Assembly (NCBI GenBank): GCA_016124855.1
Contig: WGMX01000018.1
Location: 98,017 to 162,016, forward strand
DNA length: 64,000 nt
Reading direction: 5' to 3'
Source: Anaerolineaceae bacterium
GTDB taxonomy: Bacteria; Chloroflexota; Anaerolineae; Aggregatilineales; Phototrophicaceae
Part shown: positions 18,453 to 27,031 of the stretch, one piece after another
Numbering within the stretch: position 1 is the stretch's first letter
How the letters are laid out: every line of letters begins with the position of its first letter
Translations under genes and position numbers: made by a program
The notes under the pieces: model-generated
The model's database searches: none
Seen by the model: only the letters and a program-made list of their open reading frames with translations
Told to the model about the DNA's origin: nothing

Positions 18453-20255
18453 CTAGGCCTTCTCGTCCTCAGGTGGCAGGACGATGTCGATATGGACTTC
18501 GTCGAGCTGCTTCTGGGTCGCGGGCGACGGCGCATGTACCATCAAGTCGGAACCATTTTGCGTCTTGGGGAACGGAATGACTTCACGGATATTGGGTTCG
18601 CCACACATCAACATGACCAAACGGTCGATGCCCCATGCAATGCCCCCATGCGGCGGCACACCGTATTGGAAAGCTTCAAGCATGTGACCGAAAAGTTTAC
18701 GGGCGTGTTCAAGGTCTTGGCCAATGAGCTTGAAGATACGTTCTTGCAAATCAGCCTTGTGAATACGGATGCTGCCGCCGGCGACTTCATAACCGTTGCA
18801 GGCAAGATCGTACTGCTGACCGCGCACTTTGGAGGGGTCGGTATCCATGTACTGCACATCATCCCAAACCGGAGCCGTGAACAGATGGTGTGACGGATCC
18901 CATCGCTTTTCGTCTTCGTTCCACTCGACTAACGGGAAGTCGTATACCCAGACAAAGGCCAGTGTATCAGGATCGCCGAGATTTTTCTGAGCGGCGATAG
19001 TACGCCGAATGGCATCTGTAACCGCGTAGACAACTTTGCGTGTGTCTGACAGGAACAGGAGCAGATCGCCGGGTTTAGCATTAGCCTTCTCAAAGACTTC
19101 TAACTTCTGGTCGATGGTGAAGAATTTGCCAATCGGGCCTTTGACTTCTTCAGCTTCATTTTCAGGTAATGCCATCCATGCCAAACCTTTTGCGCCAACC
19201 GAACGGGCTAAAGATTCGAGTTCACCTGTATCTTTACGGAGCTGGGTACCGCTAACTTTGGCACCACCGGGGATACAAATGACTTTTACCGGCTTACCAT
19301 CGGCGACATTGTTTTGGAAAATCGGGAAAGCACTTTTGCCCGCGATTTCGCTAATGTCTATGGCTTCCATGCCATAGCGTAGGTCAGGTTTATCCGAACC
19401 GTAAGTTTCCATTGATTCAGTGAAGGTGATGCGCTTGAAAGGTTTAAACAGCAGCTTTTTATCGCCGACGGATTCCACCAACGCGGTCATCATATCTTCA
19501 ATCAACTGCATGACATCTTCGCGTTCGACAAAGCTCATTTCGAGGTCGAGTTGGGTGAATTCTGGCTGACGTTCGCCGCGCAGGTCTTCATCACGGAAGC
19601 AGCGGGCAATTTGGAAATAGCGCTCGTAGCCGGAAACCATCAACAACTGCTTGAACTGCTGTGGACTTTGAGCCAGCGCATAGAACTTGCCGGGATGGTA
19701 ACGACTGGGCACGAGAAATTCACGCGCACCTTCGGGTGTGGTTTTAAAGAGAATCGGGGTTTCGATTTCCACAAAACGCTGGTTGTCGAGATAGTCACGC
19801 ACGAACTTGATGATGCGATGGCGCAGCACGATGTTATTTTGCATACGCGGGCGGCGCAGGTCGAGGTAGCGGTACTCCATGCGGCGTACTTCCTCGATAT
19901 TTTCTTCTTTATTAATGTAAAACGGCGGATTCTTGGAGGGATTCAGCAGCTTAATTTCGCTCGCCACAACTTCAATCGCGCCGGTTTCCAACTCGTCATT
20001 GGTCGTGCCATCAGGACGCAGGCGAACATTACCCGACACTTGCAGCACGAATTCGCTGCGAACTTCACTGGCGATGGCATGAGCTTCGGGCGACGTTTCC
20101 TGATTAATAACCACCTGCATAATGCCCCAACGATCACGGAGGTCAATGAAGATCAGGCCGCCTTGATCACGGCGACGATTGACCCAACCAGCCAATGTGA
20201 CGGCTTGTCCGGCATCTTCGGCGCGTAATTCTCCGCAGGTATGTGACTTCAACAT
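18453..20255 (-). CDS. aspS: Aspartyl-tRNA synthetase
   Basis: 600 aa, bacterial type. It charges tRNA-Asp. The N-terminal OB-fold anticodon domain (VTLAGWVNRRRDQGGLIFIDLRDRWG) is followed by class II motif 1, motif 2 FRDEDLRGERQPEFTQLDLEMSF, the bacterial GAD insertion (about 290-420) and motif 3 HGGIAWGIDRLVMLMCG. In known AspRS proteins the position after RRD helps decide whether tRNA-Asn is also charged (His versus Leu); here it is Gln, so the specificity cannot be read with certainty. GAGGAG lies 11 bases before ATG 20255. The gene ends at the hairpin shared with katA. Confidence 0.96.
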   Translation of the reverse strand: MLKSHTCGELRAEDAGQAVTLAGWVNRRRDQGGLIFIDLRDRWGIMQVVINQETSPEAHAIASEVRSEFVLQVSGNVRLRPDGTTNDELETGAIEVVASEIKLLNPSKNPPFYINKEENIEEVRRMEYRYLDLRRPRMQNNIVLRHRIIKFVRDYLDNQRFVEIETPILFKTTPEGAREFLVPSRYHPGKFYALAQSPQQFKQLLMVSGYERYFQIARCFRDEDLRGERQPEFTQLDLEMSFVEREDVMQLIEDMMTALVESVGDKKLLFKPFKRITFTESMETYGSDKPDLRYGMEAIDISEIAGKSAFPIFQNNVADGKPVKVICIPGGAKVSGTQLRKDTGELESLARSVGAKGLAWMALPENEAEEVKGPIGKFFTIDQKLEVFEKANAKPGDLLLFLSDTRKVVYAVTDAIRRTIAAQKNLGDPDTLAFVWVYDFPLVEWNEDEKRWDPSHHLFTAPVWDDVQYMDTDPSKVRGQQYDLACNGYEVAGGSIRIHKADLQERIFKLIGQDLEHARKLFGHMLEAFQYGVPPHGGIAWGIDRLVMLMCGEPNIREVIPFPKTQNGSDLMVHAPSPATQKQLDEVHIDIVLPPEDEKA

Positions 20256-20557
20256 GAGTGTAGCTGCTCCTCAACCGATACATTTTTATTCGCAATAAAT
20301 AGATATGGACTACAGATCAGCCGATGATGTTTCTCACCATGACCTGAAAAGTAGTCGGAAAAGGATAGCACGGTTGAGGTAAGAAACAAATAGTAAGGTT
20401 GAGTGAATTAAAAATGCCGGAAATGTCTGCTGGAGGATAAACCCTCCGTCAAAATGAATAAAGTCCCATAAACGGGACTCTATCAATGCAGGCATTTATT
20501 GTGGATTTTGGACAAACGAAAATTGATGCAAAAGTCTCGATTATCCGTTTAATACAT
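20256..20557. other. Spacer between aspS and the DUF4870-like gene
   Basis: It contains the aspS ribosome site (GAGGAG on the minus strand) and the hairpin at 20462-20479. I see no gene and no T-box or other riboswitch signature here. Confidence 0.5.
20462..20479 (-). terminator. Terminator of the DUF4870-like gene
   Basis: AGTCCC (20462-20467) pairs with GGGACT (20474-20479); on the minus strand TTATTCATTTT follows. Confidence 0.6.
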
Positions 20558-21208
20558 TTAACTCGCGGTGTTTAGGAAGCCACCTGCAAGCTGACGATCT
20601 ATCCAACGGGAAATGAAGGGATAGCGGTAATCGTGGCGGTTATAGGTTTGATAGGCGGCAATAGTCGCCAATAGTAATGCTGCAATCGGCGCTGTGAAAA
20701 TAACAAGTGCCAGCACTATACCGACGATTGCCCATATCGGAACTAAGACGATACCGGCCAATACGAAGATAGCGAGTAACGCGACAATCATGCCGATGCC
20801 CCATGCCAATCCGCCAACGACCGCTAGGGCTAATACACCGATTGTGGCAAGGATTTGCAAGCTAAAAGCTTGAAGCGCATGAAAAACCACATAGTCCGAT
20901 TTCTTGCGGTACATCAAATAGATGATTAACGGCACAAAGATGCTAATGGGAATGGTAAAGCCCGCCGTCAAGAAACCGCCGAACATTGTTACCCAAATGC
21001 TGGCATGAGCAATAGAGGCCCACAATTTTTCTTCATCCGTGACATTCATGGTGCTGTAGCTGCGCGGCATAATTTTGCGCTTGCGCGGTTCTTGATAGCG
21101 CATCTCGTACTCGTTTACGAGTTCCTCGTCTGTTTGCATACGGGGCGATGTTGATAAACGCGAAACCCGGTCATTATCTTCCGGGGGGCGAATTGGGTCA
21201 AAACTCAT
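20558..21208 (-). CDS. DUF4870/Tic20-like membrane protein
   Basis: 216 aa. A charged cytoplasmic N-terminus of about 70 residues (MSFDPIRPPEDNDRVSRL onward) leads to EEKLWASIAHASIWVTMFGGFLTAGF, FVPLIIYLMYRKKSDYVVFHALQAFSLQ and two or three more hydrophobic segments. The W-x-x-x-x-H and K-x-x-x-V-x-x-H-x-x-Q-A patterns are those of DUF4870 proteins, whose role is unknown. The C-terminus has YQTYNRHDYRYPFISRWIDRQL. ATG 21208 is chosen because GAGGA lies 12 bases upstream; an ATG at 21232 has no such site. Confidence 0.75.
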   Translation of the reverse strand: MSFDPIRPPEDNDRVSRLSTSPRMQTDEELVNEYEMRYQEPRKRKIMPRSYSTMNVTDEEKLWASIAHASIWVTMFGGFLTAGFTIPISIFVPLIIYLMYRKKSDYVVFHALQAFSLQILATIGVLALAVVGGLAWGIGMIVALLAIFVLAGIVLVPIWAIVGIVLALVIFTAPIAALLLATIAAYQTYNRHDYRYPFISRWIDRQLAGGFLNTAS

Positions 21209-21277
21209 TCTGAAACCATCCTCGTGCAGCATATTGTCTGTCGATAGCCATTAGTCGATAATCGTATAGAGAAACAA

Positions 21278-21298
21278 GGAAGGCTCTGAGAGCCTTCC
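21278..21298. terminator. Hairpin in the divergent spacer
   Basis: GGAAGGCTC (21278-21286) pairs perfectly with GAGCCTTCC (21290-21298) around loop TGA, followed by CTACG. No T-run follows, so it may be a dispersed hairpin rather than a terminator. Confidence 0.5.
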
Positions 21299-21382
21299 CT
21301 ACGAGACAATTCCTTCGTTCATATTTCTTAATACGCAGAAATAGATGCAAGGTTGCGAGCATTGTATGATATACTCCCGCGC

Positions 21383-21601
21383 ATGATATGGCATAACACT
21401 TTCACCTTCACAAAGCGCCAGATTGGTTGGCTGCTGGTTATTGGGGACACTGCTGGCTTTTTAGGCATCATGGCGCTCAATTTCCTGCGGCACAAACCGG
21501 TTTCTGAAATTGGCCCGGCACAGCAGTTGGTATTCGCGCTGTTCGCTGTGGGGTTTTTGATTGGTTTATCGCTCATTCCATTAGGTGATGCGCCTGCATG
21601 A
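21383..21601 (+). CDS. Small two-helix membrane protein
   Basis: 72 aa from ATG 21383, not recognised by family. Two hydrophobic helices (IGWLLVIGDTAGFLGIMALNF and LVFALFAVGFLIGLSLIPLG) are joined by a short charged loop with LRHKPVSEIGPAQQ. Its stop overlaps the ATG of the next gene (ATGA, 21598-21601), so the two are probably translated together, and it may be a partner of that membrane glycosyltransferase. No clear ribosome site precedes ATG 21383; a TTG at 21353 would add ten residues. A -10-like TATGAT lies at 21365, so the message may be nearly leaderless. Confidence 0.65.
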   Translation: MIWHNTFTFTKRQIGWLLVIGDTAGFLGIMALNFLRHKPVSEIGPAQQLVFALFAVGFLIGLSLIPLGDAPA

Positions 21602-23223
21602 CTCTTTCACAAAATGTGATACTCAACCGCATTCACCGTTTGTTGATGACGGTGGCGCTGGGTTTGCTGCTCTTTTATTTCGCTGTTTATATGGTCTATG
21701 CGCTAAACCTTATCCAGTTTCCATTTGATTATGATCAAGGTGAGGGCTTTGAACTGGTCGATACGATCATGTTCAGCAAAGGACAATGGCCTTACCAGAA
21801 CACTGAAGTCTTCCCTTTTTATTCCAGTAATTATCCACCGCTGTTTCATGTGATTGCCGCGCCACTCGTCCCACTATTTGGTACGAGTTACGCTTATGGA
21901 CGACTGCTTAGTTTTCTCGGTACGTTGGTCACAGCATCAGCCATTGGTTATGCGGTTTATCGTGAAGGGCGAAACGGATGGGTCGCGGTTTTATCGGGAT
22001 TGGCTTTTTTGGCGTCCAACACGATTTATCATATCGGGCCGCTGTTCCGGCAACACGCCACAATGGTGATGTTTGAAACGCTGGCAATTGTGATTCTGGC
22101 ACATGTGAATGAAAACACGAATACCAGACGGCGAAGGCTGCAACTGGCACTTGGATTAGGATTGATTCTCGCGGCAGGTTACACCAAGCAGTTAGCAGCC
22201 ATTACCGCGATTGCTGTGGGATTATTCTTATTTATCCGGCAACCGCGACGCGCCGTCGTTTGGGGATTTTTAGCTGGAATAGTTGGCGCGGCGATATTCG
22301 TCGGGATGAACGCGGCAACCAATGGTGAATGGTGGCGGCAGGCTATCCTCGCCAACGTCAATGAACTGAAAATTATCCAAACCATAGCGCTTTTCAAACA
22401 GTGGTTCGGTCTGCATGGCTTCCTGATTATTCCAGCGGTGCTGTTGGTTGTTTACGAGGTATATTGGGATCGACTGTCGTTGTATGCGCTGTGGTTTGTA
22501 GTCGCAGCGGCGATTAACGGTGCAGCATCAGGGACATGGGGCGGCGGCGATAGTTATTTCAGTACAGCCATCGCAGCAACCTGTATCCTCAGCGGCATAT
22601 TTGCGGCACGGACTATTCGCGCGGAGTGGGCATTTCCAGCGAATTATCTCAGCCAATTGATCCAGCCGTTTCGTCAATATGCGACGCGATTAGCTCAAGC
22701 TAGTCTGATTGTTATTCCACTGATTTACTTGGGATATGGTCGCGCTGTCCTACACTTACCCACCGATCAGCCTACGTTCAACACGTTTGCACAAGTGTTT
22801 GATATTCGTGCCAACGCGATGAATGGATTTTATGACTCGGCACGGACACAAGATGGTCAATACGCAACAGGCTATGCCAACATCGGGCATTTGACGACAC
22901 AAGCCGATATAGTTGCCGGTTGGCACATTGTTGATCTGATCAACGCGACAGATAAACCTGTGATTAGTGAAGACGCAGGTTTCACTTTGGCGGCAAATCG
23001 TCCCGTAATCACGAACCCAACACAGCTTCTAAACCTCGAAAAGAAGGGGCTATACAAAGGTGACGAACTGGTCAAGATGATTGACGACAAAGTCTTTGGG
23101 TTGATCATTTTGCGAGCGCAGTTTTATCCGGATGTCGTGCTGCAAGCCATTAGCCGTGCATACTCACAAACCGAAACTGTCACGATGAATGGATTTAATT
23201 ATCTAATTTTGGCTCCGAAGTGA
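21598..23223 (+). CDS. Glycosyltransferase family 39-like polytopic membrane protein
   Basis: 541 aa with about ten predicted transmembrane helices. The first outer loop after helix 1 carries FDYDQGEGFELVDTIMF and YQNTEVFPFYSSNYPPLFHVIAAPL, the acidic and YPPL motifs of GT-C fold mannosyl/arabinosyl-type transferases (family 39/DUF2029 neighbourhood). These use polyprenyl-phosphate sugars on the outer membrane face. The C-terminal 130 residues are soluble and extracytoplasmic (VDLINATDKPVISEDAGFTLA). The sugar and acceptor are unknown. The start overlaps the stop of the preceding small membrane gene. Confidence 0.7.
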   Translation: MTLSQNVILNRIHRLLMTVALGLLLFYFAVYMVYALNLIQFPFDYDQGEGFELVDTIMFSKGQWPYQNTEVFPFYSSNYPPLFHVIAAPLVPLFGTSYAYGRLLSFLGTLVTASAIGYAVYREGRNGWVAVLSGLAFLASNTIYHIGPLFRQHATMVMFETLAIVILAHVNENTNTRRRRLQLALGLGLILAAGYTKQLAAITAIAVGLFLFIRQPRRAVVWGFLAGIVGAAIFVGMNAATNGEWWRQAILANVNELKIIQTIALFKQWFGLHGFLIIPAVLLVVYEVYWDRLSLYALWFVVAAAINGAASGTWGGGDSYFSTAIAATCILSGIFAARTIRAEWAFPANYLSQLIQPFRQYATRLAQASLIVIPLIYLGYGRAVLHLPTDQPTFNTFAQVFDIRANAMNGFYDSARTQDGQYATGYANIGHLTTQADIVAGWHIVDLINATDKPVISEDAGFTLAANRPVITNPTQLLNLEKKGLYKGDELVKMIDDKVFGLIILRAQFYPDVVLQAISRAYSQTETVTMNGFNYLILAPK

Positions 23224-23296
23224 CATTAATCCTTTAAGTTGCATCAACCAGCAGCCTGTTATATGCTGTGGATAGTTGCCATATTGAGGATGATGT

Positions 23297-24484
23297 ATGC
23301 GTTCCACACGGCTATTCGTTTCAGTCGTCGTTTGCCTGTTATTACTTTCCGCCCGAACCATTTTCGCCCAAGCGGCGCTCGATTGTGCCACCCTCGTCAG
23401 CCAATCATTAGCGGATTTTAGTCAAAACTGCCGGAATCTGGAAAACGATTCTTTGTGCTACGGGCATAAGTCCGTTTTAGCACAGACGAACTCCAGCGCC
23501 AGTGCACGATTCGAAAATCCGATGGATCATCTGCCCCTCAATACCGTTGAAAGTTTTGCTTCATCGGCGGCGAACCTGACGACCGAAGAATGGGGTTTAG
23601 CGCTGGCCAATATGATTCCGGCTGATTCGACTAATGCCGTCAATATGTTGCTGATGGGCGATGCCAAAATCAGCCTCGCGCCAACAGTGCCGACCAGCCT
23701 ACAAATCAGTACCGGCTTTGGAACATCAGACTGTGGTGAAGCGCCATCAGTTGCGGCTATCGGGACGACAAGCGAAACGCCAGCAGCTCTCAAAATTAAC
23801 GGAATTGATGCTCAAGCACATTCACTGGTTGTGTTCCAACAGGAGTCAGCAAACGCCATTAAGGCCATTGTTTACAACGGATCATTCGCTGTAAATGGTG
23901 GTGGAACGGCACAAGCAGGACAGACTTTAGCCGGTGTCATGGATAACAACGGCATTGTACTGTTCTGGTCAGCACCTCGCCCAACAAACGAAAATGAACA
24001 AAAAGTCGCGCAAGTGGTTGTGAACGCCCTTAATGGATTAGGCATCACACAGTTCGCACCGGTTGTTGCGCCGACGGCAACTCCCCTACCGCCGACGGCA
24101 GTACCCGCATCGGCTGAAAGCTGCGGAGATGGCGTGACGCATGTGGTGCAGCCGGGAGAAAACTTATTCCGCATCGCCTTACGCTACGGCACGAGTATCG
24201 GTACGGTTCAGAAAGCCAATAATATCGCGGACATGAATCAGATTGTGGTGGGGCAAACACTCGTTATTCCATGCGGCGTAGACAGCGGCACATCGAGTGT
24301 TGCGCCGGGAAATAATAACGACAATGGTTCACAACCAACGGCAGCACCGAGCGAGGACGGTGCAACGCCAGCACCCGCAGCCACTATTCAGACGATTGAT
24401 TGCAGTGGATTCAATGGCAGTTTGCCCGCGAACGCGCCTTCTTCGTTCCAACAATTGTTCAACCAGTTTTGCAGCCATCCATAA
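23297..24484 (+). CDS. Secreted protein with one LysM domain (1)
   Basis: 395 aa. A signal peptide (MRSTRLFVSVVVCLLLLSA, cleavage near IFAQA) leads to about 230 residues of an unrecognised domain, found again as CATLVSQSLADFSQNCRNLENDSLCYG-type sequence and ending in NALNGLGITQFAPVV. After a Pro/Thr linker comes a LysM domain (HVVQPGENLFRIALRYGTSIGTVQKANNI to VVGQTLVIPCG), which binds glycan strands of the wall. A low-complexity tail ends in a short Cys-bearing motif. GAGG precedes ATG 23297. The SnoaL protein follows 22 bp downstream. Confidence 0.8.
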   Translation: MRSTRLFVSVVVCLLLLSARTIFAQAALDCATLVSQSLADFSQNCRNLENDSLCYGHKSVLAQTNSSASARFENPMDHLPLNTVESFASSAANLTTEEWGLALANMIPADSTNAVNMLLMGDAKISLAPTVPTSLQISTGFGTSDCGEAPSVAAIGTTSETPAALKINGIDAQAHSLVVFQQESANAIKAIVYNGSFAVNGGGTAQAGQTLAGVMDNNGIVLFWSAPRPTNENEQKVAQVVVNALNGLGITQFAPVVAPTATPLPPTAVPASAESCGDGVTHVVQPGENLFRIALRYGTSIGTVQKANNIADMNQIVVGQTLVIPCGVDSGTSSVAPGNNNDNGSQPTAAPSEDGATPAPAATIQTIDCSGFNGSLPANAPSSFQQLFNQFCSHP

Positions 24485-24506
24485 ATTGAATAAAAGGTAA
24501 CTACGT

Positions 24507-25508
24507 ATGAAAGTTCGTCAATTCGTTTTTGTCGGGTTTGTTATAACGGTTATGTCGATTATCAGTTTGCCAATTACGGCTGCACAACAATCCCCAAAGG
24601 ATGTGGTTAAGAGTGTCATCAACAGTATTTATGGCACAGGCGATATCGGTGTCATAGACACGTTGTTTGCCCCCAATTTCCTGCGTCACCCGGCAGAAAG
24701 TGACGTGACTGCGTTAAAAATTTCGGCGCTGTCATTACGGGCAGCGATGCCCGATTTGAAGGCTGTTAGCGAATTAGCGGTGGCTGAGGGGCAGTTTGTT
24801 GCAGTGAGGGTACTGCTGAACGGCACATTTACAGGCGAGTTTGTCTCGCCGAATGCGCTGCCAATTGAACCCAATAACAAGCCGATTACATTCGCCGTTC
24901 ATTTGCTTTACCGTTTTGATGACACAGGCAAGATCGCCGAGGAATGGGATGGATTCGACAATCTGAACTTCTTGACTCAATTAGGGGTGCTTCCCAGTTT
25001 GAGCAGCCCTCCGGTTGTAGCGGTTCAATATCCTGATGTAGTTGATGTGGGAATGTCACCACAAAACAAACAGGTCATTCAAGGTTATTTTGATGCCTTT
25101 AATCAGGGCAATCTTGGATACATCGACAGCGCATTTAAAGACGATTTTTCGGCGCATAATCCTTTTGGCACCTTGGATCGCGCGGGAATGTCTGGTGACT
25201 TGGGACGTCTGCGTGGGGCACTGCCTGATTTGAAAGAGAACGTTGCTCAATTGGTCACCGAAGGCAACTGGACAGTGGCGTTGTATACACTGCAAGGCAC
25301 ATTTAGCGCACCTTACGTGAATGCCGACGGCTCTTCCATTCCGGCGACTGGCAAACCGTTGTCACTGCCGGCCATCGCGTTTTTCCGGTTCGATCAGCAG
25401 GGATTGGTCGCTGAGAGTTTTGAGACTTACGACAGCTTAAGTTTTCTGACCCAATTGGGATTGATTACGGTTACCGCGCCGATCTTGACACCTACGCCTG
25501 AGAGTTAG
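24507..25508 (+). CDS. Secreted protein with two SnoaL-like domains
   Basis: 333 aa. A signal peptide (MKVRQFVFVGFVITVMSII, cleavage near TAAQQ) precedes two tandem SnoaL/ester-cyclase-like NTF2 domains. The first starts VKSVINSIYGTGDIGVIDTLFAPNFLRH and the second VIQGYFDAFNQGNLGYIDSAFKDDFSAHNP. Both repeat the LRAAMPDLKA/LRGALPDLKE helix and end with EEWDGFDNLNFLTQLG and ESFETYDSLSFLTQLG, so the gene arose by internal duplication. Such domains act as cyclases or ligand binders. The export signal, unusual for SnoaL proteins, suggests an envelope role. It is probably co-transcribed with the LysM gene. Confidence 0.78.
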   Translation: MKVRQFVFVGFVITVMSIISLPITAAQQSPKDVVKSVINSIYGTGDIGVIDTLFAPNFLRHPAESDVTALKISALSLRAAMPDLKAVSELAVAEGQFVAVRVLLNGTFTGEFVSPNALPIEPNNKPITFAVHLLYRFDDTGKIAEEWDGFDNLNFLTQLGVLPSLSSPPVVAVQYPDVVDVGMSPQNKQVIQGYFDAFNQGNLGYIDSAFKDDFSAHNPFGTLDRAGMSGDLGRLRGALPDLKENVAQLVTEGNWTVALYTLQGTFSAPYVNADGSSIPATGKPLSLPAIAFFRFDQQGLVAESFETYDSLSFLTQLGLITVTAPILTPTPES

Positions 25509-25515
25509 TCAATAC

Positions 25516-25571
25516 CTCTTTCTTTCCCTCTCCCGTGTCATCTTAACGAGATGATATGGGGAGGGAAAAAA
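25516..25571. repeat. CCCTCTCCC-type hairpin repeat after the SnoaL gene
   Basis: TTCCCTCTCCC pairs with GGGGAGGGAA, with an inner TCATCT/AGATGA stem. It probably also acts as a terminator. It is related to elements near 12312, 16438 and 63850. Confidence 0.55.
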
Positions 25572-25659
25572 CGGCCTAAGTTCCTGTTAGCGTTTTTACA
25601 TAAGTTGGGAAGCAATACTTAGAAGTTAAGATTGGACAGCAGTCTTCAAATATGTTCCG

Positions 25660-26394
25660 CTAAGGCAAGTAAATTTTCTGACCTACAAAAATGCGAGTCG
25701 GGTCAGTAATACCGTTGATCTGGGAGAGGATGGCTACAGTCGTCCCATAGTGAAGCGCAATGCGAAAGAGATTTTCACCACGTACCACTACGTGAAATGC
25801 TCCACTCGAAGCGGTGGGCGCCGTTCCATTTGAGCTTGTGCTGGATTGTGCAGCGGCAACAGCGCTTCCGTTACCACTGACAGCGGCGAAGGCTGTAACC
25901 TGCCCATTGGACGCTACTTGCGCGTACGCGATACCCTGCCCCGGCCCAGTCACTTGAACTACTGCCAAGGCCTGCGCAGAACTTGAGCCTGTGCCTGTGC
26001 TGCTACCACCGGAATTTGACGTTGTATAAAGCGGCCCGCAAATCGTGGACGGAAGTACGAAACGCGTCAAATCAGGGTCTTTGATTTGATGCAATTGCAG
26101 TTCGTCAGACTTTAGTGCCCACAGCGCCACGTCACCAGCCAACTTAATCGGTTGATTTTGATTGGTGGATAAGGCAGTCGAAAGCGGGTTAATAATTTCG
26201 GAAAATGAGGCTTGTAATATAAAGCTGCCCTGCATAAAAAACGAGATATATGAACTGCCACATTTGTAGCTAAAAAAGGCCGCTCCCGGCCCTTGCTGCG
26301 CAGTCACTAGCATAGGAAAGCTTAATACTATGAGAGTGAAAACGAGTCCTATAATGGAGGGATGGCGGTTGTGACGCATTGACATCATGTTCAT
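25660..26394 (-). CDS. Secreted LysM-domain protein (2) with Ala/Gln/Val-rich repeat region
   Basis: 244 aa from ATG 26394. A signal peptide (IIGLVFTLIVLSFPMLVTAQQ) leads to a domain with CGSSYISFFMQGSFILQASF. A Ser/Gly linker is followed by a low-complexity stretch with QALAVVQVTGPGQGIAYAQV and QVTAFAAVSGNGSAVAAAQS, an alternating pattern suited to beta structure. A C-terminal LysM domain (HVVVRGENLFRIALHYGTTVAILSQINGI to VGQKIYLP) should anchor it to the wall. It follows, and is read with, the low-complexity secreted gene upstream, whose repeat composition it shares. An ATG at 26442 would add 16 residues but overlaps a hairpin. Confidence 0.75.
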   Translation of the reverse strand: MNMMSMRHNRHPSIIGLVFTLIVLSFPMLVTAQQGPGAAFFSYKCGSSYISFFMQGSFILQASFSEIINPLSTALSTNQNQPIKLAGDVALWALKSDELQLHQIKDPDLTRFVLPSTICGPLYTTSNSGGSSTGTGSSSAQALAVVQVTGPGQGIAYAQVASNGQVTAFAAVSGNGSAVAAAQSSTSSNGTAPTASSGAFHVVVRGENLFRIALHYGTTVAILSQINGITDPTRIFVGQKIYLP

Positions 26395-26406
26395 CTCGTT
26401 TACACG

Positions 26407-26433
26407 AGAGGGCAAACCGCGAATTTGCCCTCT
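26407..26433 (-). terminator. Hairpin between the two secreted genes
   Basis: AGAGGGCAAA (26407-26416) pairs perfectly with TTTGCCCTCT (26424-26433), loop of seven. It lies between the stop at 26446 and the downstream ATG 26394 and may lower expression of the LysM gene relative to the low-complexity gene. Confidence 0.6.
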
Positions 26434-26445
26434 ACATGTCATTAA

Positions 26446-26850
26446 TTACGGTGAGCCAAAAGCAAAACCTGAGGCGGAACCACCAAAGAATGAAGCGACC
26501 TGAACAAAGGCGTTGGAGCCAAACGGTGTGCCGATGGAGGTTGCGAACGCAGCCGCCGGACCTGTGGTAAATACGCTCGACAACGACGATGAAACAGGTG
26601 TAAAGGCAGTACCAGAGGCAAACCCATTACCGATTGAGCCTGCTTGCGTGTAGGCGATTGGGCCAATCGATTGGGCATAGCCAAAGGCTGCACCAAAACC
26701 AGAAGTTGCAGCAGTCGCAGTGGCCTGCGCGTTAACAACCGCTGGAACGATAGCCAAGGAAAGCATTCCAACCAGCAGGATAAGCGTAATCAGCTTACGC
26801 CCTCCCCTGAGCATCCCCGGCTGCACACTAACCAAAGCCAAATTCCTCAC
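26446..26850 (-). CDS. Small secreted low-complexity Ala/Gly/Ser/Phe-rich protein
   Basis: 134 aa, not recognised. A basic N-terminus and hydrophobic core (GGRKLITLILLVGMLSLAIV) end near VVNAQA, a likely signal cleavage site. The remaining about 90 residues hold no Cys, Lys, Arg, Asp or Glu and are built of Ala, Gly, Ser, Thr and spaced Phe/Tyr, in units such as GFGAAFGYAQSIGPIAY, GNGFASGTAF and SFFGGSASGFAFGSP. An uncharged, aromatic-spaced chain of this kind is suited to self-assembly, as in amyloid or sheath proteins. That is inference from composition. The start could also be the ATG at 26814. Its neighbour downstream is a LysM protein with a similar tract. Confidence 0.68.
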   Translation of the reverse strand: MRNLALVSVQPGMLRGGRKLITLILLVGMLSLAIVPAVVNAQATATAATSGFGAAFGYAQSIGPIAYTQAGSIGNGFASGTAFTPVSSSLSSVFTTGPAAAFATSIGTPFGSNAFVQVASFFGGSASGFAFGSP

Positions 26851-27031
26851 AGTGTGTCTCCTTCACTACTTTTACGGAAAAGACAGATAACAAAATGTTA
26901 TCTGTTTGCGAAGTGTAACAGAATTGCAACACTTCAGTCAATCAGTTCGAAGCACATTTGTTAGAAAAACTAAACGTCTTTCGAAAAATTTACTTTCGAA
27001 CTGTTACATTAATGTTATGTCAGGGGGGAAT

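Noticed and set aside
19551..20228. Long open frame (225 codons) antisense to aspS
   Set aside because: It mirrors the codon bias of aspS, has no family match and no ribosome site; aspS is certain.
20256..20420. T-box upstream of aspS
   Set aside because: No GGTGG core, no specifier-like loop and no terminator in the leader.
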